Assembly (NCBI RefSeq): GCF_900964775.1
Contig: NC_041806.1
Span: 38,397,638-38,461,637, forward strand
Origin: Scleropages formosus
Lineage: Eukaryota > Chordata > Actinopteri > Osteoglossiformes > Osteoglossidae
Direction: 5' to 3'
Length of the DNA stretch: 64,000 nucleotides
A program made the translations under genes and the position numbers. The notes under the pieces are model-generated. The model had not been told where the DNA came from, did no database searches, and saw only the letters and a program-made list of their open reading frames with translations. This document shows, piece after piece, positions 12,991 through 24,435 of the stretch (its first letter is position 1; every line of letters begins with the position of its first letter).

Positions 12991-13170
12991 GAGAGCTGGT
13001 TTTCTAAAAGGACTAAAATGGACTGCATTTCCACCTTTAGATGGCAGCAAACCACACTTTGAAAGAATGGAAACAAGTGCTGTCCTGCGGAGGGTTAGGG
13101 TTAGGGTGGGGAGGCAGAGTACGGTCTCAGAGCAATAGAAACACGATTTCATTTGAAGTACTTTTCTGCA

Positions 13171-13370
13171 AGGGTGTGATGGCACAGCAAGTTTGTCCAG
13201 GGCCTGCTCTCTAGTGGGTCTGGGGTTCAAGTCCTGCTTGGGGTGCCTTGCGACCGGCTAGTGTCCTGTCCTGTCCTGGGTGTGTCCCCTCTCCCTCTAG
13301 CCTTGCGCCCTGTGTTGCCGGGTGAGGCTCTAGTTTGCCGTGACCCTGCTCGGGACAAGCTGTGTGTGTC
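13171..13370 (+). mobile_element. tRNA-derived SINE, family A
   Basis: A nearly complete copy with box B GGGTTCAAGTCCTGCTTGGG, a CCTGT duplication in the core and a very short GT tail. Confidence 0.82.
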
Positions 13371-13942
13371 TAAGACTTGACAGCAACTAGTGAATCAGTG
13401 AACAAACACCAGGTCTGTTATGCTTTTTAACTGTAAACTGGGAATGAACAGATACTGATGAACATGCATATTGTGATACTTTGGTCTCTACCTAGTTGTC
13501 AGTTTTGCTGAAGTTTACCATGAAACATGCAGTCACTATTTTAAGGTGAAGCGCTTTTTAATACTTTCACTGCACATGATCCTCCACTACAATGCAATCC
13601 ATTGTTACACCGTGTTGTGCTGTCTGATGTGCCGAAGCAACATGGGACTGCCTTGCCTGTATAAAGCAGAAAAACATGCTGAATATAAGGTTGTAGGGAT
13701 TGTGTATTTTTTTTTTATTCTCAAGCTTTTTAAAGTAGACTTCAATGTTGCTTCATGTGAATAAAGGATAATAAACTGGCATCCAAGCCACTGCGTTGCA
13801 TGCTTCACCCTGCATTGTATGAGCTGTTCACAAAAATAAGGTATAAAGGTCTTACAGCAAATTTGTGCTTCATTACAGTTCTGTCTGGTGTTTTAACAGA
13901 ACATAACCAGTGAATAAATGGAAAGATTAAGCAGTTGTCAGT

Positions 13943-13943
<1 letters not shown>

Positions 13944-13975
<32 letters not shown>
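13944..13975. repeat. (CA)n microsatellite
   Basis: A perfect CA dinucleotide run of about 30 bases, not attached to a recognisable SINE. Confidence 0.9.
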
Positions 13976-13976
<1 letters not shown>

Positions 13977-14366
13977 GTTCCAAACCTCGCACATCAAGGA
14001 CAGGACAAAGGGCACAGCAGCGTACGGACTGCATGGAATCTCGAATGTGCTGAATGTATTTTTGTCTCCACCCTCAGTGCCATCACCACAGCTTCTTTCC
14101 TGAAGACAGGCTCAGAAAGCATTCAAAATGTTACAAATAAAGCAAAAGAGAAACAATGGCATAGAAGACATATTTTTACAGTAAATATAGCATAAGCGAT
14201 ATGTCCTGCTGAAATAATAAGATGACACATAATAAGTGGTTAGATGCTTCAGTGAATGTAGGATATAACAGAGCCATTAACATATTTCATGATGACAAAG
14301 GGGCTAGCTGGCAATGGAGGAGAGGAAAAGAAAAACAGCTGATTTGCAATTAGAGAAAATAAAGCT

Positions 14367-14386
14367 GGGGGGGGGGGGGGGGGGGT
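14367..14386. repeat. Poly-G tract
   Basis: About 19 consecutive G residues; the exact length is likely to be unreliable in assemblies. Confidence 0.85.
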
Positions 14387-14389
14387 CGG

Positions 14390-16195
14390 TGTGGTCTCCT
14401 CTATAGGCACACAATTAGGAGTGAAATGGCCAGGTGGCTGTGGGCCCCAGTAGGGGGGCTCTGCTTACATCGATTGTTCCATCAGCTCCAGGGATCTCTC
14501 ATGCTGTCAGCGGACGTTCCCGAAACCGTCCCGCCATGAGACGTGGTACGGAAAAAATCAAAATGCAAGCGGGAACCTACCACCAACATCAGTACTAATG
14601 GACCTTCCTTACTGAATGAAGGTGGGTACAAAGTGTAAAGCTGAAACAGCAACTGTACAGAGGGTACTGTAGGGTACTGTAGTGTAAAGAAAAATTAGTT
14701 TAAACCTGTATTTGAAGGCTGAGGTTGAAGGTCCATGTCTTACACTAGCAGGCAGATCGTTGCACAGAGACTAGACCTGCTAGAAATCAGTGGCAGGTTA
14801 GCTAAACATATCTAAATTTAATTCAGTCTCTGGGTAAACTGCAGACTTAAATGGTTACTGCATACTGACAGCATTGTTTTAATTCCTTTGAGTTTATTGC
14901 CAAAACGTTAAAATTACGTTGCATAAAACTGCATACATTTACATACATCAACCTTCTCCAGCATATATAAGACTTACTGTTAAACTGTTGCTGAATTTAC
15001 AAAATGCATTTCTGCTCTTAGTGAGCATTTCTTCAACGATGATACTGTTGATGGAACAGGAACCTCTAGAAACAAACATGAATACGGCTTTGAAATTCAT
15101 CATCTATGTTCAGATTAAGTGTACGTTATAAGTTCAAACTCATCTTTTCTTGTTTTTGTGGCCCGTTTTGGGAAGGACCATTAGAAGTTTGCGAGGCACT
15201 GAGTGATACTTCAGAAACCATAACAATTTATAACCCTCAGGAATACGATGGCTTTTACTAGAACTCATCCGAAGTTACGCAGAAGAGTGCATGTTACATG
15301 CCGCATTATATTTAGCTGAAAATAATTATGGAAAATAATTTACTTTTCTTGCCCAATGACTCAGTAGAATTAAGATGTTTTCCAGCAGCTGTAGCACAGC
15401 TTGTGCTTGTTCTGCACCCATTTTCTTTTTTATTTTTTGTTTTTTCGCTTTTATTATGATAGAAGTAGTAAGAAACAGGCATTCACCATCAATTTAATAA
15501 ATAAAGAGCCTGAAGTGTGTGCTAACAGGAAGGCCCTTAAGACGGAGTACTATTGTACTGTTTTTGAGGTTTTTCTGTAATTTACAAGTCACTGAAGTAC
15601 CCTGTAGTGGTTAATTTATTTGTTTGTTTGTTTTATTTTCTTTCCTTTCTTCCCCCCGGCTAACTTTGGGTCTTTTTGTCAATGTTCATGGGTTGTGTCT
15701 TTGAATTGCTATTGTTGCATTGTTATTATATTATTTAGTTATTGTTATTTTTTATTACTATTTAAAAAAAAAAAAATCTCATGGTGTTATAGCTCACTCC
15801 AAGCCTGCTCTCAACACCCAATTGCATTAAATTCCATTACGAGCAGATTGATGGTCACTGTGAGCCACGGTTGGACCCTCCTACTCTGTAAAGCGCGAGC
15901 TATAAAGTGTCAGCTGCTGCTGCTCTCCCGCGTTTCCTCCCTGGGAGCGCAGGGAAAGCACGGGCTTCAAGGGCAGCGCTGCATGTGTCTTGCGCTCCTC
16001 CGTTTATGAATATTAGGAGTCCATATTTTCCTTTTCAGAAAATCAGTAACCAGTAAGAAGAGAAGTAAATAAACAGTAAGGTTTTTTTTTTTTTTTTTTT
16101 TAGTTCTACAGTATTTTCTGAGACCCAGGAAACGCTTATGTCCTGCAAAACTGCTTTTTGTCCGCTCATTAATTTTTCCTTGAATTTATATCTCT
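14390..16195. other. Intergenic DNA upstream of kcnf1
   Basis: No coding exon or clear repeat was seen. A more GC-rich patch near 15790-16010 could hold the kcnf1 promoter or 5' UTR. A possible acceptor (TATCTCTAG) ends at 16197, so the coding exon may have a small leader intron upstream. Confidence 0.4.
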
Positions 16196-16242
16196 AGAAT
16201 GATTTGAAGCTGGGCAGTGTATGAAGTGCTGAAGTGATCAAG

Positions 16243-17712
16243 ATGTGGACAAATCCAAGGGACAGGCACGGGGACTGTAATGACTCCGAATCCAGCGAGG
16301 AGAAGAAGATCTTAGTCAACATCGGTGGGGTGAAACAGGTCCTTTCTTCGTATTTACTAAGCCGTTATCCAGAGACTCGACTGGCAGAGCTGGCTAGCTG
16401 CTCTTCCAAGAGTTTGGACTACATTTCCTGTCTTTGCGATGACTACGACCCTGTTAATGGGGAATTTTATTTTGACAGAGATCCAGAGACCTTTAAATGC
16501 ATCGTTGATGTCTATTATAATGGGGAGATACATATGAAGCATGGAGCCTGTCCTATTTGTTTCAAGAAGGAGCTGGAATTCTGGAGAGTGGACCCGGAGT
16601 ACCTGGATGAATGCTGTAAGACCCACTTGAATGAAATGGAAGATGAGCTGGCTGAAATTGCTGCTAAAGTGAAGCTGATTCTTGATGACCTGAATAGTGA
16701 TCCTTCGCTTAGCCGCTGGCAAAAGTCGAAAATTTTCCTCTGGAAACTTATGGAGAAGCCAGAATCCTCGCTCCAAGCAAGGGTCATAGCCATCCTGTCT
16801 TTTCTCTTCATCCTCATCTCCTCAGTGGTGATGTGTATGGGCACCATTCCAGAACTACAGGTGGAGGACGCTGAAGGGAACCCTGTGGAGCACCCAACGC
16901 TGGAAGTCATTGAGACCGCCTGCATCTGCTGGTTCACAGTGGAATACCTGCTGCGTCTGATTTCGTCTCCCAACAAACTGCACTTTGTCCTTTCCTTCAT
17001 GAATATAATTGACTTCATGGCCATCATTCCCTTCTACGTGGTGCTGACCTTGACCAGCCTCGGTACAGCCATGATGGAACTTGCCAATGTGCAGCAAGCA
17101 GTTCAAGCACTGCGAATCATGCGCATAGCCCGCATCTTCAAGTTGGCTCGCCACTCTTCTGGACTGCAGACCCTCACTTACGCACTGAAGCGCAGTTTCA
17201 AGGAGCTTGGACTACTACTCCTATACATGGGCATAGGCATCTTTGTGTTTTCAGCACTGGGTTACACCATGGAGCAGAGTCACCCAGAGAATATGTTCAG
17301 CAGTATCCCCCAGTCCTTTTGGTGGGCCATCATTACAATGACAACAGTGGGCTACGGAGACATTTACCCTAAAACCACTCTAGGCCGATGCAACGCTGCC
17401 ATCAGCTTCCTCTGTGGCGTGATCGCAATTGCGCTGCCAATCCACCCCATCATCAACAATTTTGTGATCTTTTACAACAAACAGAAAGTCCTTGAGACTG
17501 CTGCCAAGCATGAGCTAGAGCTGTTGGCGCTGCAAGCGAATGAGGACGCCTTAAAAAAGTCATCTCGGAAAGTGCACAAGACCGGCGGAGTGCTAGCAGT
17601 GTGGGACGGCCCCATGCGTGCCTCCAACAGTGACACTCACCTACTGCTCCAGGAAGAGCCTGCGCAGGGAACCCCACTCCGGAACAGCGTGGATAGTTCC
17701 ACACAGCTCTAA
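16243..17712 (+). CDS. kcnf1: Voltage-gated potassium channel modifier subunit Kv5.1
   Basis: Kv5.1 is a silent alpha subunit: family members form no current alone but join Kv2 subunits in the plasma membrane and change their gating. The 489-residue frame starts at the first ATG (MWTNPRD); an earlier GTG at 16234 is not a plausible start. A T1 tetramerisation domain (about residues 22-130) carries NIGGVKQVL and the CPIC...CC zinc-type cysteines. Six membrane segments follow: S1 near 178-200, and an S4 near 287-305 with repeated Arg in RIMRIARIFKLARHSSG. The filter TMTTVGYGDIYP is at about 364-375. S6 has PIHPIINNF in place of the PVP hinge of conducting Kv channels, as in Kv5.1. It has a single coding exon, as in human KCNF1. 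The N terminus and C-terminal tail are the least conserved parts. Confidence 0.97.
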   Translation: MWTNPRDRHGDCNDSESSEEKKILVNIGGVKQVLSSYLLSRYPETRLAELASCSSKSLDYISCLCDDYDPVNGEFYFDRDPETFKCIVDVYYNGEIHMKHGACPICFKKELEFWRVDPEYLDECCKTHLNEMEDELAEIAAKVKLILDDLNSDPSLSRWQKSKIFLWKLMEKPESSLQARVIAILSFLFILISSVVMCMGTIPELQVEDAEGNPVEHPTLEVIETACICWFTVEYLLRLISSPNKLHFVLSFMNIIDFMAIIPFYVVLTLTSLGTAMMELANVQQAVQALRIMRIARIFKLARHSSGLQTLTYALKRSFKELGLLLLYMGIGIFVFSALGYTMEQSHPENMFSSIPQSFWWAIITMTTVGYGDIYPKTTLGRCNAAISFLCGVIAIALPIHPIINNFVIFYNKQKVLETAAKHELELLALQANEDALKKSSRKVHKTGGVLAVWDGPMRASNSDTHLLLQEEPAQGTPLRNSVDSSTQL

Positions 17713-17932
17713 TCGAGCCGGTCCTTTCCCGAGCCTCCTACAAGTACCTAAGCAGTATTTTAGAAATCTGTTCCAGCAAAGCCATGCCAAGGGTTTGGGT
17801 GTCTGCTCCAGTATAATAGGCGCACCGCAGTAAATTATAGCTCATAGGAGCATCACTGCATAAATACTGTAATCCAGGAAAAAAACCTGCAGACGAAACT
17901 GAAGGTAATTTGTATGAGTACTCTGGTGTTGC

Positions 17933-17938
17933 AATAAA
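17933..17938 (+). terminator. kcnf1: kcnf1 polyadenylation signal
   Basis: An AATAAA lies about 220 bases after the stop codon, giving a short 3' UTR. Later signals may also be used. Confidence 0.5.
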
Positions 17939-17949
17939 AGTCGCTCTGA

Positions 17950-20900
17950 TTGAAATTATTATTCTATGTTTTTCTAAAAAAAATTATTGTAGAATGTATT
18001 ATTTCTGATCTAGGTTTACCTTAATAGATACCTGGTTTTTGCTGATACTGATGATGTGAGGAAGTAGGAAATTATGGGAGGTGTGTCGGTGGAGCATCTA
18101 TAGAGAAATCCAGCCACAAACATATAAACCCTAACTGAGCCAACTTATCATTACTTTTACAGTTGGGGAAAATGCATTATGTTTCCTCTGATGTCAATAC
18201 ATGCATTTTTCTTATGTAGGCTGTGTTTAAATAAATGATTTCACCTTCAGACATCCATCAGCAGAACCACATCTTCTTGTTTTATGCTCTTATTTCAATT
18301 GCTTTAAATTATATTCTTTCAAAAGCTGCGCTTAATTTTTTTCTTTGAAATCATGGGTCATAAGTCAGTTTTAAACATGGGATGATTTACAGCCGTTCAT
18401 GTTTGTATGTTTAATATCCCATTAATTGTCTCTATAAAATTTAACATGTGTTCATGCCAGTCTGTATCCAAACCCATTCAACTTGAAAAAAACAGAAGAG
18501 GGAAAAGTGATCAATGTGATATAGGCAGGGAAGATAGTGTCGAAGCTGAAAAGGGATATTTTGCTCTTTCTGTTTATCAACAATGGAACAGAAAAAACAG
18601 CACTCGTGCCCAAGATCTATTTATTGCTTTGTCCTTAAGGGTAATAAATGAACATAAATTAAACTGGAAGAGTGGGTGGTTTAAGAAGTTGTCCTCCCAC
18701 GTACAGAGCACGCGCTCGTGTCGGTTCTTGATGCATGACAGCCCTTTCAGCACCTCACGCCTCCTGCAGGTGCCTTTGTCCTCTCTGACATGTGGATCTA
18801 TGAGTGTGACTCAGCTGGGTTCATTCATTATCTTGAAAGGCTCTGACCTTATCAACTGGGCTTCCAGAATTACCTTCCAGAGATGGTTTTTTTTTTTTTT
18901 TTCACTCAAAAATTCAAAATGGTCATAAACGTAGCAACTTGCACTGTAGACAAATTAATCATTATTAATCTATACTAAGATGACATTCGGGTTGTCCGTG
19001 GAGTGTCTTATGATGATTTGCCCATTCATGCAGCAGGGTATTTTTACGAGAGCTGGTTAGAGTACAGTAAACTGCCTTATTCCTTACTCAAGTGTGTTAC
19101 AACAGGAGGTCTGAATAAGCAACTTCATGTTATAAATTCATGTCCATAACTGTGATGCGACCTACTGTGAATTAAATGGTGAGGAGCTCAATTATATTAA
19201 AACAACAAAAGATGTTTTATATATTCATAAACTACAGTACTCAAATTATACCATCCTTATGGAGTTTTGAGCTACCTGAACCCTAGATGGTATTTATCTG
19301 AGGGTCAGGAAGCCAAGCAATGTGTTCAGACAGGAAGGGTAAAAGAAGAAGAAAAACTTTACATCGCTCTATGAAACTGGTCATCTATTAACATGTCCTT
19401 TGAGAAACCCTGAACCAGAAGGCATTTCCATCATAAATAAAAATCTATTGTATACTGTAAAATATTTAAGTTTTATTATTGTGTAATTTATTGTCTCTTT
19501 CCAGTTGCCATATTCCCAGCCAACAGTCAAATTAAAATGAACGTCCTTCATTTCAGTCTGCAAAGGAGCAGACCAATGGCATTATGCCAAATGTAATGCT
19601 TTGAAGCACTCCCTTTTTTTTCCAGCCGCTTGGCCAATGCGGGGTCATGGTGGTCCGAGACTTATCCTGGGAGCACAGGGGAAAGGTAGTGTATCACAGA
19701 GCACTGAAACATGCATTTGTGCACTCACACACAAACACACACACACACACACACAGAGTCACCTTTGTATTATATGTACATTTATTCATTTCTCTCTAAT
19801 AAACTGAAGCCAAAAATTTAATTCATTTCAAAAGAAACCTTTTAACCTCTTAACTTTTCCATGCAGAAAATAGTAATCTTATGGTAATATTACTTGTAGC
19901 CTTATGTTGAGTGGGAAAGTCACACGCAAACAAAATTAGTAATTCAGCTAAATACAGGACCATCTAACTGTGCTGAATTTTATTGACATATTCATGCATT
20001 CACTCATGAGTCAATGCCCCACTGGCCCTTTCCCCTCTTTATTAAAACTGTAGTGTGCACAGTTGTGATTGAGAAACATTTTATTACTAAGCAGACTAGC
20101 AATTTATATTTCTTCAGTCTCAACAGTTGTCCCGTTATCTGGACCTGAGAAAATACTTTGTCCTTTAGCTTGTTTTTAGAAGTGTTCATTGGACAAACAG
20201 ATGGAAAGGTTCATAAGGCGTTGAACTCATAGAATTGCCGTTATTTAGTATCGCAAAGCATGGTTTCACAGACCCTAAAGAAGTGATTTTCTCATTCAGA
20301 CCCTCAAAATATTTTCCATTTTCATGTACTTCATATTTAAGGCATGTAATTTCCCTAGAATAGTGTAAAGCTACTACGGCGCTCTGCATCTGTTTATATA
20401 TTCAGACATTACAATAAGTAATAGTATGAAAATGACAAGTTATAAAAAAGTGTATTAAACTCACAGTTTCAATCAGTTGATTTCACTGGAAATCTGGTGC
20501 CTAAAACAGGCGAGTGACCACTCATTACAGAGTAGTTGTATCTGAGAGATGCTTTTGGATGCATACTGGCTTAGACGGTCATTTAATTTCAGGACTTCCC
20601 TCCTTATGGAGCCTTGTGAAGAAATTTTAATTTTCTTAAGTAGCTCTAACCTCTTTCCTTGCCAGTGCTGTAAATCACTGGTCTCCTGAGGTCCAGGCAC
20701 TTGGCTTTCCCTCCAAGGGCACAATGCAAAGACACTGCAGGACACTTCAGGACACACACGCAGACACACTAGCTCGCGCGGACATTTGCACAGACACACA
20801 CAGAGGTTCCTTCACAGTTGCTTGTGGGTTTTTCAGTGGTAGGTGTGTGAAGTTAAGATAATCGTACTTTGCTTTCTCAAATGTCGACGGGGGAAATAAT

Positions 20901-21145
20901 ATGTGAAAGCTTATGAAATGTCAAAAAAGACACGAAAATACGATACGCTTGTACTTCGACTTACAAATACGGTGGGGACACGACTGAAAAGATGTTCATA
21001 AGTCAAAAGTGTTTTTAAGTTCAGCCCCTATGTCACATGCACCCTTTTGATTTATTCACAGGCTTGATTCTGATGAAAATATCAGATAAAGTTATAAAGA
21101 ATTAATAACTCGCAGTAAGACTTTGATTTGTTCTATGTGCTTCAG
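17950..21145. other. Intergenic DNA, no gene seen
   Basis: The sequence is AT-rich with a poly-T run near 18885-18902. A CA microsatellite at 19730-19755 follows a degraded SINE-like stretch at about 19620-19700. An open frame of 173 codons at 18407 matches nothing I know and has no splice or codon-bias support. A stretch near 20945-21020 about reversible sea-like ACTTCGACTTACAAATAC sequence resembles pieces near 28800, 46830 and 53600 and may be an old low-copy repeat. Confidence 0.45.
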
Positions 21146-21149
21146 TAGC

Positions 21150-21356
21150 TGGGGGGCATGTGGTGCAGTGGGTTTGGTTGAGTCTTGGTCTCTGGTGGGT
21201 CTGGGGTTCAAGTCCTGCTTGGGGTGCCTTGTCACAGACTAGCATCTTGTCCTGGGTGTGCCCTGTATTGCCGGTTAGGCTCCGGCTCACCATGACCCCG
21301 CTCGGGATGAGCAGCGTCAGTGTGCGTGTGTGCGTGTGTGCGTGTGTGTGTGTGTT
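21150..21356 (+). mobile_element. tRNA-derived SINE, family A
   Basis: It has a GGCATGTGGTGCAGTGGG head and box B, a core shortened by about 25 bases, and a GTGC/GT tail. Confidence 0.85.
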
Positions 21357-21434
21357 GCATCAGCAGGATCCGTGTTCTTTTTTTCTAGAAACATTTGGCA
21401 TGAGACAAGGAACTCCTTGAATAAGAGGGGAGTT

Positions 21435-22078
21435 TACAGGAGCTACTGATGCAATTCTACTCCGCAGTCATCGAGTCTGTCCTCTGCACTTCTATAACTG
21501 TCTGGTTCGGCTCAGCTACGAAGTCAGACATCAGAAGACTACAGCGGATAGTTCGGACTGCTGGAAGAATCATCGGCACACCCCCCCCAGCTCTCCGAGA
21601 ACTGCGCTCTTCCAGAGTCAGTAAAAGGGCTAGCAAAATCATTCTAGACCCCTCACATCCAGGCCACTTCCTCTTCGAACCTTTGCCATCTGGCCGGCGC
21701 TACAGAGCACCGAGCACCAGGACAGCCAGGCACAAGAAAAGTTTCTTTCCTCAGGCCATCTACCTCATGAACAGCTAAATCCCCCCTAGAGAGTAAACCA
21801 GTGCAATACACAATGCTATTTATATTTATAACTATTTATCACATCATATCTCTTACTCACACTCCCTTGCATTTGTATAGAACATACCTGTATTTTTGTA
21901 TACTGGGTACTTTATATTTTTATATATATTTTTTATCCCTTATTCACATACTCTATCTCCTCATCTGTCTTGTCACTGTCATTCTGTCTGTGCTGTGGAG
22001 GTTTCTGTCACCAAGACAAATTCCTTGTATGTGTGAACATACTTGGCAATAAAGCTCGTTCTGATTCTGATTATTTTA
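21435..22078 (+). mobile_element. 3' fragment of a non-LTR retrotransposon (Rex1/L2-like LINE)
   Basis: The frame at 21449-21778 encodes the C-terminal end of a LINE polyprotein: SVIESVLCTSITVWFGS, then RLQRIVRTAGRIIG, SHPGHFLFEPLPSGRRYR and SFFPQAIYLMNS. It is followed by an AT-rich 3' UTR and the typical end AATAAAGCTCG with repeated TTCTGA units. Reverse transcriptase motifs are absent, so this is a 5'-truncated copy. The reading frame of the fragment is intact, suggesting a fairly young insertion. Confidence 0.85.
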
Positions 22079-22884
22079 TCTTTTTTTTTTCTTTTTTTTT
22101 TTTACTTAAATCAGCACTGAAGCCTACTTTCACTGAAATGTCTAAGAATAAAAAAATGCTTCGTGTTATAAGCTCCAATTCCAGTATGTCCATGCAAGAC
22201 AGTGTTTTGTTCCTCCTGGTGTCAGATGGCACAGGAGAATTAAAGAATTGAGTAGTGACAGGAGAGTGTGTTGAAACAGAGTGTGTTTTGAGAGGGTAAT
22301 AAAAGATCGTGTGAAGAGAATGCAACCTACAACTAGAAAAAATCATCATTATTAATCCATACTAACAGTCTAATTCTTCTTAGTGAGTGTGCAATGCTTC
22401 GTGCGTAATGATTACATTATTATAATTCAAACTATTTCACGTATCACTCAAACACGGAACCCCTTTTTTGAGTCTGGCTTCATCTAGTGGCCGTTAACGC
22501 AAGGGACTTTCACACATGTGCTGTTCCTCAAAGGAGTTTCTGCAGAATTTCTCAGGGATACTCGTCTAGGAGTGGCTGAATAAAACGGAATAACAAAGAT
22601 AACATTAAACAGATTCATTCTGAAGCTAACTATTATTGCTTCTGTGGCACTGTGAACCAGGGCAATGCATAAAACAGCACAAAGTCAGAAAAATGTAAGG
22701 GTCTGAACTCACAATGTGCTTTTTCTTCACTACAGTACATTAAGCGACTAGATGGTGACATTTGTGTCTATTACGACTTTCTCTGACTTTCACAGGCAAG
22801 CAGATGCACAGACTATTATTGCAACTGAAACAACGTTGTTAACACTAAGAACTTATTTAAAGAGATGCGATTATTGTACCTGGA

Positions 22885-23400
22885 TCTGCTCCCCGATATC
22901 TAAAAGACCTGATCGCTCGCTACACCCCAACCGGCCTGCTACGCTCTTCCACCTCTGCCTACTTGGTGGTCCCACACACAAGATGTCCAAAATCAAAAGG
23001 AAAAGGTTTTCAGTTCTAGCTCCCATGTGATGGAGTGACCTCCCCCTCTCACTCAGAACTGCTGAATCCCTCTCTACGTTTAAGAAGGGTCTCAGAACTC
23101 ACTCACTTCTCCCCTGATCTTGTTAAGTGGGTGATAAACATGTAAGTGTCTATGTATAATAATTTTTCCATAACAATTTTTTGAATAATGGATAAACCTT
23201 TATGCGGCTATTTGTGTAATGTACGCTCGTTTATATGGTGGAATGTGACAAATTAACTGTTCTTTAGAATCACGTGTCTGCATGCAGATCTCTCCTTCTG
23301 TTGATGTAACACACTTTTTGTAGTTTTCTCTAAGATGTACGTCGAGTTGGAGAAAAGCATCTGCTATATGAGTAAAGGTAAAATGAATAAATCTACGATT
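22885..23400 (+). mobile_element. Second LINE-derived 3' fragment with SINE-like tail, abutting lrg1
   Basis: The translated part reads RFSVLAPM, a stop, then WSDLPLSLRTAESLSTF and KKGLRTHSLLP. This resembles the C-terminal end of LINE-encoded proteins (the W-x-x-LP motif and F-K-x-x-L-x-T-H). The tail (GAGTTGGAGAAAAGCATCTG) is shared with other local SINE ends. It stops about 20 bases from the lrg1 stop codon. The 5' part is missing. Confidence 0.6.
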
Positions 23401-23420
23401 ATTGTACAACCCCCTGAGAT

Positions 23421-23426
23421 TTTATT
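23421..23426 (-). terminator. lrg1: lrg1 polyadenylation signal overlapping its stop codon
   Basis: On the minus strand the last codons run GAA TAA followed by AA, so the TAA stop is inside an AATAAA hexamer. No other AATAAA was seen in the next 300 bases, which are LINE-derived. Confidence 0.5.
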
Positions 23427-24435
23427 CGGTCTGTATCTCTTCTTCAGTCAGAGACAAGACAGGCCTCCCCTTTAGGGATTCAGGGCTCCTACACTGGATA
23501 TCTTCAGGACTGAACAAAACCTCCCTGTTGGCACGCAGCCACTTCCACAGGTAGGCCGCTTTGGCCTTGCATTCCCAGGGGTTCTTGGAGAGGTCCACTC
23601 CCTGACCAGTGCTAGCCCCCAGTGAAGGCAACTTCTCCAGCAGACCATAGGGCAGGAAATGGAGCTGGTTGTCATTGAGGGTCAGGACTTCTAAGCGGTG
23701 CAGGCCCTGCAAGAGGCCCAGGGGCAGCTTCTCCAGTCGGTTCTCCTGCAAGAACAGGTGTGTGAGCTTATTGTTGTGATGGAAGGCCGAGGGGTCAATG
23801 GAGTTCAACTTGTTTTCCTCCAGGTGGAGTCTCTGCAGATTGGACAGCGTGCTCAGGGTGCCGGCTGCTATCTTCTCCAGACGGTTTTGGCTCAGGTCTA
23901 ACGTCTTCAGCTGGGGCAGGTTTTGAAGTAGGGCAGTCGGAATAGTATCGAGGTGATTGCCCGCCAAGTTTAACGTGGTGAGGTTACTGTTGACAGGGAG
24001 CCAGCTGGACTCAGCCCTGTGCAGCAGGTTGTCTCTGAGCACCAGGTTCTGCAGTGGGGCATGGTGGAACACCCCTGGGGGCAGATGCTCTAGCTGGTTC
24101 CCCGTGAGATCCAGTGTGTGTAGGTGGGTCAGACCCTTCAGCAGGTTCTCTGGAAGACTGCTAAGCTGATTACTTGACAAATGCAGTTCCTGCAGAAAGG
24201 GTACGGCCTCCAGATGATGGGCAGATATAGAGCTAAGATTGGTGTTCTCGATTGACAGCAGCGTTGTGTTGCCTGGGAGACCTACGAGGGGAAAGTGGGA
24301 CACAGAGGGTCCACTGCAGACCACCTGAGTTGTATTGGTGGAAAAATAGCAGGTGCACAGGTGTGGGCAAGCCAAGACGCCGTGACAACAGTAGCTGGTC
24401 AACAACAACAACACGGGGAGGATCCAGGTGTCCAT
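23422..24435 (-). CDS. lrg1: Leucine-rich alpha-2-glycoprotein
   Basis: LRG1 is a secreted plasma glycoprotein, acute-phase in mammals, that modulates TGF-beta signalling in endothelium. This frame of 337 residues starts at MDTWILPVLLLLTSYCCHG, a signal peptide. Longer in-frame residues upstream are intron, because a good acceptor (CTCATTTCAG) ends at 24454. An LRR N-cap (CPHLCTC) is followed by about eight LxxLxLxxNxL repeats. The C-cap NPWECKAKAAYLWKWLR...FSPEDIQC matches human LRG1 NPWICD...FS...C. N-glycosylation sequons are present (NTT, NLT, NLS). All coding sequence is in one exon after a non-coding first exon. The stop codon overlaps an AATAAA. Other small secreted LRR proteins are the alternative, but the C-cap favours LRG1. 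Confidence 0.88.
   Translation of the reverse strand: MDTWILPVLLLLTSYCCHGVLACPHLCTCYFSTNTTQVVCSGPSVSHFPLVGLPGNTTLLSIENTNLSSISAHHLEAVPFLQELHLSSNQLSSLPENLLKGLTHLHTLDLTGNQLEHLPPGVFHHAPLQNLVLRDNLLHRAESSWLPVNSNLTTLNLAGNHLDTIPTALLQNLPQLKTLDLSQNRLEKIAAGTLSTLSNLQRLHLEENKLNSIDPSAFHHNNKLTHLFLQENRLEKLPLGLLQGLHRLEVLTLNDNQLHFLPYGLLEKLPSLGASTGQGVDLSKNPWECKAKAAYLWKWLRANREVLFSPEDIQCRSPESLKGRPVLSLTEEEIQTE

Noticed and set aside
13092-13110. GGGTTAGGGTTAGGG resembling telomere repeat
   Set aside because: Only two to three units; too short to indicate a telomere fusion.
18407-18928. 173-codon open frame downstream of kcnf1
   Set aside because: No known domain, AT-rich codons, and it ends in a homopolymer; probably chance.
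20473-20799. 108-codon minus-strand frame with several cysteines
   Set aside because: No homology recognised and no splice or promoter context.
21435-23400. Retrovirus-like or other capsid/envelope-bearing element
   Set aside because: The retroelement pieces here are 3' ends of non-LTR LINEs; no LTRs, gag or env-like sequence was seen in the window.
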